DNA of 64,000 nucleotides, taken from Paenibacillus sp. BIHB 4019 (lineage in GTDB: Bacteria > Bacillota > Bacilli > Paenibacillales > Paenibacillaceae). This document shows, in pieces, positions 56,406-64,000 of the stretch; the first letter of the stretch is position 1, and each line of letters begins with the position of its first letter. The position numbers and the translations under genes were made by a program. The notes under the pieces are model-generated. The model was not told the DNA's origin and did no database searches. It worked only from the letters and a program-made list of their open reading frames with translations. The DNA lies in NCBI RefSeq assembly GCF_002741035.1, contig NZ_CP016808.1, forward strand, positions 62,001 to 126,000. Reading direction: 5' to 3'.

Positions 56406-56879
56406 ATGAAAAAACTTCGTTTTGGCAAAATGGCTGCATCCCTTGCACTTGCTGCATCGCTTACTTTATCTGCTGTTCCTTTTACACAAGCACCGGCAGC
56501 TTATGCGGCATCCGCCTCCACCCAATCCAAAATTGTGTCAGTGGCAAAAGGCTTTATGGGAACTCCTTATAAATTCAGCGCTCCCACTAGTTCAACTCGC
56601 GTTTTTGACTGCTCTTCCTTCACCAAATATGTTTTCGCCAAGGTTGGCGTTTCTTTGCCTAGAAGCTCGAAGGATCAATCGAAAGTCGGTTCGTTCGTAT
56701 CTCGAAGCAATTTGAAGGTTGGCGATCTCGTTTTCTTCTATTCCCCTATTCATCACGTCGGCATTTATATCGGCAATAATCAGATCATTCATACATACGG
56801 TGCTCCTGGAGTGACCGTTACGAGTTTAAGCTCCAGCTGGTGGAGCAAAAATTACGCAACAGCACGTCGCGTGCTTTAG
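56406..56879 (+). CDS. Secreted NlpC/P60 peptidoglycan hydrolase
   Basis: A protein of 157 residues; the ATG at 56406 follows GAGAGG by 10 nt and opens a signal peptide (AASLALAASLTLSAVPF, cleavage near A-Y-A-A). The mature protein is a single NlpC/P60 domain: catalytic Cys in F-D-C-S-S-F, S-L-P-R-S-S-K-D-Q, G-D-L-V-F-F and the histidine in H-H-V-G-I-Y-I-G, with the third residue in I-I-H-T-Y-G. It lacks LysM or SH3 wall-binding repeats. It probably cuts stem-peptide bonds. Confidence 0.92.
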   Translation: MKKLRFGKMAASLALAASLTLSAVPFTQAPAAYAASASTQSKIVSVAKGFMGTPYKFSAPTSSTRVFDCSSFTKYVFAKVGVSLPRSSKDQSKVGSFVSRSNLKVGDLVFFYSPIHHVGIYIGNNQIIHTYGAPGVTVTSLSSSWWSKNYATARRVL

Positions 56880-56912
56880 CACAAGTTTATTCTTACTCAC
56901 ACAAACGCCTAT

Positions 56913-56974
56913 AATAAAAGCCGTATCGCAATCGTCAGAGTTCCCCCCAACCTGGCTGCGATACGGCTTTTATT
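56913..56974. terminator. Bidirectional terminator
   Basis: An 18-bp perfect stem (56913-56930 with 56957-56974) between the convergent NlpC/P60 and ArsR-type genes. Confidence 0.9.
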
Positions 56975-56981
56975 CATTTGC

Positions 56982-57890
56982 TTATTCCTCGTAATAAACC
57001 CGAAACATCATATCCTGATTGTAATTGCCAAAGCCTTTGCCATATAGGGTAAGGCCGCCTACATGCGCAGCATCCTTATCTACCGCGATGCGCAGCGTCC
57101 AGTGATTGCGATCAAGTGTAATCTGCTGCAGGCTAGTGTCGCTTACCTGCTGCCCATCTACAAAGGTGCCATCCTCCTGCACGCGAATGACTTTGAGCAA
57201 GCCATATTGATTCAGGTTGCCCTGCCACCAGGAAGGAGAAAATTTGCCGCGTGTATCCCCATAATCGCCAGGGCTTGTCCACTTGCCGATCGGCGTCCCA
57301 TTCAAGCTGAAGCTGATATCAGACAGCCAGTTCGGGTTATACCCTGGTGCTTCGGAGCCCAGCTCAAGCACAAGCTCAAATGCGCTCGGCCGCTGCCCCG
57401 GCAGCAAATAATTAGGGATTTTATATTCGACGTATCCCCGGCCAAACCATAAAATGCCCGCATTCATCCGCTCCGGCTCTAGAAAAAAGCGCGGATCATC
57501 GAATTGGCCAATGACCTTCTCCACCGTCGCAATGCCGCAGGTCGGATGTACTTCATACTCGGTGTAGTGTCCAATTGGCACTGAGCTTTCATGCATTTTT
57601 TTCACTTCGCGTGTATGATGGGGCAGCTCGATTTCTATATGCTGCTCGGCGAGCGTACATATTTTATGCGTGCCTCCCTGCTTGCGCACCATCTTCGTCT
57701 CAATGAGATGCGCCTTCTCCAGCTTGCGAATATGCATCGTCACAATCGCGCTGCTGAGCCCCAGCGCCTCTGCAAGCTCTTTAACATTCATCGGGCTTAC
57801 TGCCAGCAAATCTATAATATGAAGCCGCACGTGGCTCGACAACGCCTCATAGAGCGGCAGCCAAGCTATATCTGTATTGGCTTTAATCAT
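56982..57890 (-). CDS. ArsR-type winged-helix regulator with large C-terminal domain
   Basis: A protein of 302 residues; the ATG at 57890 follows GGAGGG by 8 nt. Residues 8-85 are an ArsR-like wHTH (L-S-S-H-V-R-L-H-I-I-D-L-L-A...L-A-E-A-L-G-L-S-S-A-I-V-T-M-H-I-R-K-L). The remaining 210 residues are an unusual C-terminal domain (H-P-T-C-G-I-A, W-F-G-R-G-Y-V-E-Y-K-I-P-N-Y, beta-rich) that may bind a ligand such as a sugar. It lies 110 bp downstream of the arabinofuranosidase gene and probably regulates it. Confidence 0.85.
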   Translation of the reverse strand: MIKANTDIAWLPLYEALSSHVRLHIIDLLAVSPMNVKELAEALGLSSAIVTMHIRKLEKAHLIETKMVRKQGGTHKICTLAEQHIEIELPHHTREVKKMHESSVPIGHYTEYEVHPTCGIATVEKVIGQFDDPRFFLEPERMNAGILWFGRGYVEYKIPNYLLPGQRPSAFELVLELGSEAPGYNPNWLSDISFSLNGTPIGKWTSPGDYGDTRGKFSPSWWQGNLNQYGLLKVIRVQEDGTFVDGQQVSDTSLQQITLDRNHWTLRIAVDKDAAHVGGLTLYGKGFGNYNQDMMFRVYYEE

Positions 57891-58000
57891 TGTGTTCACC
57901 CTCCTTCCTCTTATCATCGCATAAAATGAAACGAGAGGGAACAACCGCCTGTATAGCCCGTCTCACCCGAGCTAAGCTTGCGATTGTTCCCCATTAGTCT

Positions 58001-59521
<1,521 letters not shown>

Positions 59522-59555
59522 TCATAAGATTAATGTTTTTGTTAACCGACTAATA

Positions 59556-59574
59556 AAATTACAATGTATAATTT
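59556..59574. promoter_or_regulatory. Possible operator dyad before abfA
   Basis: AAATTA and TAATTT half-sites separated by 7 bp, 47 bp upstream of the abfA start. It may be the site of the ArsR-type regulator encoded downstream, but the AT-rich surroundings make chance likely. The remaining gap to 59736 has a terminator only. Confidence 0.25.
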
Positions 59575-59643
59575 CATTAAACACTATGCAGCAGCAGAAC
59601 GCAAGCACGAATTCATAACGCTTCCAATCTTTTTGTCCCTATG

Positions 59644-59687
59644 AAAAAAAGGTTGAAAGAGCTGCCTTCACAGCCTCCTTCAACCTT
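59644..59687 (-). terminator. Terminator of the histidine kinase gene
   Basis: AAGGTTGAA (59649-59657) pairs with TTCAACCTT (59679-59687), with T7 on the minus strand. Confidence 0.8.
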
Positions 59688-59736
59688 CCTTATCCGTTAT
59701 TCGCTTCCTGCCAAGCTCGCTCGCTTGCTTGCTTCG

Positions 59737-60999
59737 TCATTCTGAAGCAGCAGCCCGCTCGAGCTGAAGCTCGCATATCGTGCCTTGATTCGTTTTACTG
59801 TGGAAAAAAATTTTGCCGTTCATTTCCTTGACCATATTCATGACAACCATTAGCCCGAGCCCGGTGCCGCGCTCCTTCGTCGTATAATAGGGCAAGCCTA
59901 ACCGCTTAACCTGGGAGCGATTCATCCCGCAGCCCGTATCGCGGACGAGAATTTGAATTTTATTGCGCACTAGCTCGGTCTGCACCGTAAGTTTGCCTCC
60001 TTCAGGCATAGCCTCAATGCCATTTTTCATGATGTTGAGCATACACTGCTGAAATTTCTTGACCTCGCCGCAAATAATGAGCGGCTCCTTCGATAAATGA
60101 TACACCTCAACGGATATGTTCGACAGCGCCGAATAAGGCTTCAGCCAAGGAATGACTCCGTCGATTTCATCCTTCACATTCAGCAGCCGCCGCTCTTCTT
60201 CACTAGGCTTTGAAAAATTCAAATAGTCGGTAATAATGGCATTGGCATGATCGATCCCTTCAAAAGCATAGGTGCGGTAGCGCTCGAACGTCTCGCGGTC
60301 TAGCGGCTCCTTGCTCATCAATTGCAGAAAACCTCGCGTCGTAGTAAGCGGGTTGCGGATTTCATGCGAAATAGAGGCAGCGAGCTGGCCTACAATTTGG
60401 TTTTTTTCGGAGATGATGAGCATTTGCTCGTACCATTCCCGATTTTTCACATTAAAATAAATAAAGCTGATCAGCAACGATGAAAAAGCCGCCCCAACAG
60501 CAATTATACCGAGCTGTAGCACATTTAAAGCATGACCGAGCGCAAGGGAAACACCGATATAAGCCAGCATGTATAACAAGACTAGGAACAGATTAACAAC
60601 GCTTAGCTTCTGCTGGGTATTTGGCTTTATTTTAAAGTGGAACAGCAATCCGGTCAGCAGCAGCACAGTGATAGCTGTTCCTGTTGGCAGCCAGTGGTTG
60701 CCATAGAGCAAAGTACCGCCAAAGAATAATACCATTCCCGTAACTATACCTGGAAGCAATCCTTCATAAAGCACAGCGAGCGCCAGAGAGACGGAGGTCA
60801 GATGCAGCGCGTAGACAAGGGAGTCAATTTCCTCCAAGCTCAGAAATACCGTTGTAAATACGACGAGCAGCCCCAAAAAAAGCAGCCTCCGCTTCAATGT
60901 AGAGGCCAGCGATCTAGGGGTAAAAACAATAAACATGAGTGCAGCCGCCATAATATACAACAGCCCGTGAACGATTGATTCTAACGTAAGATGAAGCAC
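59737..60999 (-). CDS. Membrane sensor histidine kinase
   Basis: A 420-residue protein with about six membrane segments in residues 8-190 (5TM-5TMR/KinB-like layout) and no large external domain. The HisKA phosphoacceptor is S-I-S-H-E-I-R-N-P-L-T near residue 213. ATP-binding boxes are L-N-I-M-K-N-G-I-E-A-M (N), V-R-D-T-G-C-G-M (G1), and E-R-G-T-G-L-G-L-M-V (G2). No response regulator is adjacent, which is common for sporulation-type phosphorelay kinases; that role is inference. Confidence 0.92.
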   Translation of the reverse strand: MLHLTLESIVHGLLYIMAAALMFIVFTPRSLASTLKRRLLFLGLLVVFTTVFLSLEEIDSLVYALHLTSVSLALAVLYEGLLPGIVTGMVLFFGGTLLYGNHWLPTGTAITVLLLTGLLFHFKIKPNTQQKLSVVNLFLVLLYMLAYIGVSLALGHALNVLQLGIIAVGAAFSSLLISFIYFNVKNREWYEQMLIISEKNQIVGQLAASISHEIRNPLTTTRGFLQLMSKEPLDRETFERYRTYAFEGIDHANAIITDYLNFSKPSEEERRLLNVKDEIDGVIPWLKPYSALSNISVEVYHLSKEPLIICGEVKKFQQCMLNIMKNGIEAMPEGGKLTVQTELVRNKIQILVRDTGCGMNRSQVKRLGLPYYTTKERGTGLGLMVVMNMVKEMNGKIFFHSKTNQGTICELQLERAAASE

Positions 61000-61128
61000 A
61001 ATTTTATCCTCATACTCTCTCTCATATAATAATTTCTTACAAAAATTGTATTAAAAAATTTGATAAGATCACAATTTTATATTACTATACATAACCTTTC
61101 ATTGCCAATGGCAGCTTGTTTCAATTAC

Positions 61129-61202
61129 AAAAAAATCCGGCCCGCCAGCAGGATATGCCCTTCAACTTTATTTGAAGGCATGTCCCGCTGGCGAAGCCGG
61201 AA
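61129..61202 (-). terminator. Long-stem terminator of the carbamoyltransferase gene
   Basis: An extended imperfect stem: TCCGGC/GCCGGA, GCCAGC/GCTGGC and GCATRTCC-type arms meet at a TTCAA/TTGAA loop, with T7 on the minus strand. Confidence 0.82.
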
Positions 61203-61204
61203 AC

Positions 61205-62125
61205 TTATGGAAGGAGATGAAGCAGCAGCGCTTTTTGAGCATGCATCCGATTTTCCGCCTGCTGGTAAATGACCGAATGCTCCGATTCTACCAGCTCCTC
61301 TGATATTTCAAAGCCAGGATGAATCGGCATATCATGCATAATGTAAGGCGTACAGCCCGCAAGAGTGCTGCTGTTTAATTGATACGGAAGCATTTCCTTA
61401 ATGCGGCGCCGCTTCTCCTCCTGATAAAATTCCTCTTGATAAAACTCCATATCAATCCATGTATCCGTATATACAAATTGTGATTGTGCGGCTGCATCCT
61501 GCAAGCTGTCGAGCTGTTCCACCCAGCCGCTTTGCAGCGCGTTATCCATCAGCAACTGATTCCATGAAGGTTCATTAATGATCGGCGTAACGAGCAGCAG
61601 CTTGATGCCAAGCAGCATGCAGCCTTCCACGAGCGAATTGGCCACATTGTTGTGAATCCCCACATAGGCGAGCGTTACACCAGAAAACGTACCCGCCACC
61701 TCATAGATTGTCATCAGATCGGCCAGAGCCTGGCATGGATGGTATTTATCACAGCAGCCATTGATGACAGGAACGGTCGCATAACGCGCCAGCTCCAGCA
61801 AAGCGGCATGATTTTTGAGCCGCGCCATAATGATGTCGCTGTTTCTTGAGACGTAGCGCGACTCGTACTGGATAGGCGAAATGCTGAAGTTGCTGCTGTT
61901 CCAGTCCATCGGAACGACGTAGCCGCCAAGCTGGTTCATGCCGGATTGAAACGAAAGATTTGTCCTTGTTGAGCTTTTTTGAAAAAGCATCAGCAGCCCC
62001 TTATTGTCGGCCGCCTTGCTGTAGACTTGCGGATTGCGCTTTATTTCAACCGCCTGTTCAATGATACTCTGAAGCTGCTCCTTCGTTATGTGCTCAAAAG
62101 ATAAAAAATGCTGCAAGCATAACAC
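61205..62125 (-). CDS. Aspartate/ornithine carbamoyltransferase family protein
   Basis: A 306-residue protein with the carbamoyl-phosphate site F-Q-K-S-S-T-R-T-N-L-S-F near residue 50 and the H-P-C-Q-A-L-A-D motif near 130. The ornithine site M-H-C-L-P is replaced by M-H-D-M-P-I-H near residue 265, so it is not an ordinary ArgF and its second substrate is unknown. A short tandem duplication, F-Y-Q-E-E twice, lies near residue 230. It is not near other arg genes. The start fits an ATG with CAGGAGG-like TAGGAGGTG 9 nt upstream. Confidence 0.82.
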   Translation of the reverse strand: MLCLQHFLSFEHITKEQLQSIIEQAVEIKRNPQVYSKAADNKGLLMLFQKSSTRTNLSFQSGMNQLGGYVVPMDWNSSNFSISPIQYESRYVSRNSDIIMARLKNHAALLELARYATVPVINGCCDKYHPCQALADLMTIYEVAGTFSGVTLAYVGIHNNVANSLVEGCMLLGIKLLLVTPIINEPSWNQLLMDNALQSGWVEQLDSLQDAAAQSQFVYTDTWIDMEFYQEEFYQEEKRRRIKEMLPYQLNSSTLAGCTPYIMHDMPIHPGFEISEELVESEHSVIYQQAENRMHAQKALLLHLLP

Positions 62126-62246
62126 CTCCTACTGAATAAATATTCATTAATTTGAATTATTATTCATAATAGCGAGTTTGCCTGCTTTTGTCCAGCCTCT
62201 TCCATAGGTCAGATGCCGACGGACATAGCCCAGCCCTAGTCCGGCT

Positions 62247-63425
62247 TTAAAAACCCGGATATTTGACCACCGGCCATTTCTCTTTGCGCAGCTTGGATAC
62301 AAACGCGTCCCCTACGTTGAGATTGCTTTTTACAAGCTCGGCTGGAGTGAGCGCCATCCATTGATTAAGGGAAACGTCGGCGAAGCGATCGCTTTTGAAC
62401 ATTTCCAGAAACCATAAAGTTGTGTTTCCGGTATTTTGCACATAATGACCGCAGGCAAACGGCACATATCCCACATCGCCTGCCCGCACATCATACGTTC
62501 GTGCATTTCCATTGCCGGTAAATACAGTTATTCGGCCTTGACCCGATAAATAATATTGCCACTCGTCGTTATTCGGATGCCAATGGAGCTCTCGCATAGC
62601 GCCGGGCTTAATTTCTACAAGTGCTGCTGCAATCGCTTTTGATGCTGGGAAGTTGGATGAATCGACGATTCTTACACTGCCTCCCGGCGTAAGGATAGGC
62701 GTCTGCTTCAACAACTCAAACTTAAAGGACTGCGGGATTGTTCCGTATGGAGATTCTACCTTTTGACTCTCTATGGAACCGGGAACCGCCCCTTTATAAA
62801 TATAAACCTGATCATCGGGAATATGGTCAAACTCACTAACCGGTACGCCAAAATTGGCCGACAGCACTTCCTTCGGCGTATGGGCAAACCAATCGGAAAT
62901 CGACAAGGTGTTTAAATCCGAGAAATTCCCATCGTCAAACACGAGCAGAAACTCGCAGCCCCCTTCCAGCCCTTGAATGGAATGAGGAATGCCCGGCGGA
63001 AAATACCACAAGTCGCCCGGCCCGATATCCGCTATGAAATTTTTCCCGTTCTGGTCCACCGCAGTAATCCTCGCATTTCCAAGCAGCATGTAGGACCATT
63101 CTGCCTGTTGATGCCAATGCATTTCCCTGACCCCGCCCGCTATTAGCGACATATTGACACCTGCCAGCGTTGTCGCAATCGGCAGCTCCCTAGCCGTTAT
63201 CTCACGGGACCAGCCCCCTTGATTCAACTGCATATGGGCATCCGAAAATGAAAATTTCATATTGGGAACGAGACCTGCATCCGTTACAGGCGGTACTAGC
63301 ATATCCGGATTTTCCAAATCCCGCATCACATCGCGCGGCCCTAAATCCGGGCCTCCCGCCCCGTCACTCCGAATCGGCTGAGGGATATGCGGGTATTTCG
63401 GCCTCGTATTGTCAGATTCGCTCAT
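62247..63425 (-). CDS. Oxalate decarboxylase-like bicupin with altered lid
   Basis: A protein of 392 residues; the ATG at 63425 follows AGGAGG by 10 nt, and a TTG one codon earlier is possible. Two cupin domains each have the manganese ligands: H-W-H-Q-Q-A-E-W near residue 103 and H-W-H-P-N-N-D-E-W near 283. Overall it closely follows OxdC/OxdD, including the L-V-F-D-D-G-N-F segment and [10 protein letters not shown]. The lid, S-E-N-S-T in OxdC, reads S-D-L-N-T here, so the key glutamate is missing. There is no signal peptide. Confidence 0.88.
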   Translation of the reverse strand: MSESDNTRPKYPHIPQPIRSDGAGGPDLGPRDVMRDLENPDMLVPPVTDAGLVPNMKFSFSDAHMQLNQGGWSREITARELPIATTLAGVNMSLIAGGVREMHWHQQAEWSYMLLGNARITAVDQNGKNFIADIGPGDLWYFPPGIPHSIQGLEGGCEFLLVFDDGNFSDLNTLSISDWFAHTPKEVLSANFGVPVSEFDHIPDDQVYIYKGAVPGSIESQKVESPYGTIPQSFKFELLKQTPILTPGGSVRIVDSSNFPASKAIAAALVEIKPGAMRELHWHPNNDEWQYYLSGQGRITVFTGNGNARTYDVRAGDVGYVPFACGHYVQNTGNTTLWFLEMFKSDRFADVSLNQWMALTPAELVKSNLNVGDAFVSKLRKEKWPVVKYPGF

Positions 63426-63602
63426 CAATGACCATCCTCCTGTACATAGGTAGACTGCGTCAGCATTCACTATCTGCCAATATATGCTTGGATGTTGAAA
63501 TTATGAGTTTTTCAAGCTTATTCATCCCCTTCCCGTCATAAACTTGGCCCACTGCACATACCTATGGTATGAACGGTATTATCAAGTACGGGGGGATGGC
63601 TG

Positions 63603-64000
63603 ATGAACCAGGATGAGATCCGCGCATTGGAGCGGTCCATCGATGAAATTACGGAAATCGCTCAAGGCTTTGGCCTCGATTTCTACCCGATGAGGTATGA
63701 GATTTGCCCAGCCGACATTATTTATACGTTTGGCGCGTACGGCATGCCGACACGCTACAGCCACTGGAGCTTTGGGAAAACCTTCAACAAAATGAAGATG
63801 CAATATGATTTTGGCCTTAGCAAAATTTATGAGCTCGTCATTAACTCCAACCCCTGCTACGCCTTCCTGCTGCAGGGCAATTCACTTATTCAGAACAAGC
63901 TGATCGTCGCGCACGTACTCGCCCATTGTGATTTCTTCAAAAATAACGCCCGTTTCAGCACGTCCAACCGCAATATGGTCGAGAGCATGTCCGCTACAGC
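63603..64000 (+). CDS. spoVR: Stage V sporulation protein R, N-terminal part (runs off the right edge)
   Basis: From an ATG at 63603, 7 nt after GGGGGG, 132 codons stay open to the window edge. The reading includes [40 protein letters not shown] and [12 protein letters not shown], which are hallmarks of the SpoVR family. It is needed for spore cortex formation in Bacillus. Only about a quarter of the usual 460-residue protein is visible. Confidence 0.95.
   Translation, partial: MNQDEIRALERSIDEITEIAQGFGLDFYPMRYEICPADIIYTFGAYGMPTRYSHWSFGKTFNKMKMQYDFGLSKIYELVINSNPCYAFLLQGNSLIQNKLIVAHVLAHCDFFKNNARFSTSNRNMVESMSAT

Overview
The window looks like chromosomal DNA of a Paenibacillus-type member of the Bacillales. 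Supporting signs are the low-GC Gram-positive SUF gene order (sufC-sufD-sufS-sufU-sufB), endospore genes (yhbH, spoVR, a GerMN lipoprotein), copper-amine-oxidase-N and SLH surface proteins, several secreted pectin/arabinan enzymes, strong GGAGG ribosome binding sites and frequent TTG/GTG starts. Both edges cut a gene: sufB on the left and spoVR on the right.

Layout. 1-4.1 kb: SUF iron-sulfur cluster operon on the minus strand with a clear sigma-A promoter. 4.2-11.6 kb: DUF1802 gene, methionine-salvage pair mtnK-mtnA (mtnK apparently starts at CTG), yunC, a PAS-GGDEF-EAL protein and small membrane proteins. 11.6-17.3 kb: sbcC-sbcD nuclease pair and an MTA/SAH deaminase. 17.4-24.3 kb: a 186-bp inverted-repeat element, a secreted rhamnogalacturonan lyase and GH53 galactanase with cre-like sites, yhbH, cysC and a hydrolase. 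24.5-35.2 kb: glutaminase, dipeptidase, surface proteins and lipoproteins, an RNA ligase gene overlapping a YpsA-type SLOG gene, CsbD, a GerMN lipoprotein and a cell-wall amidase. 35.4-37.2 kb: a sulfatase.

37.3-47.3 kb is the notable region. An orphan type I-C-like CRISPR array (10 repeats, 9 spacers, no cas genes in the window) lies just downstream of a dense RNA-repair cluster. On the minus strand the order is rtcB2, a structured spacer containing a tRNA-like/Y-RNA-like candidate, a slipin (SPFH) gene, a cysK pseudogene (plus strand), an attenuator-like leader with a 28-codon uORF and terminator, an RlaP-type nucleotidyltransferase, rtcB1 and kptA. Two overlapping WYL genes run divergently from rtcB2. 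Together these could sense damaged RNA (WYL pair, leader), heal and seal ends (KptA, RlaP, RtcB) and use a structured RNA partner; no Ro60 gene is visible. An additional RNA ligase (31.4 kb) and a YhaM exoribonuclease (48.9 kb) are nearby.

47.4-64 kb: small membrane protein, HNH protein, yhaM, HD hydrolase, SLH protein, second copy of the inverted-repeat element, odhA-odhB (2-oxoglutarate dehydrogenase), an NlpC/P60 hydrolase, a GH51 arabinofuranosidase followed by an ArsR-type regulator, a histidine kinase, a carbamoyltransferase-family protein, an oxalate-decarboxylase-like bicupin with an altered lid, and the start of spoVR. All family calls come from reading the sequences by eye; no database search was run.
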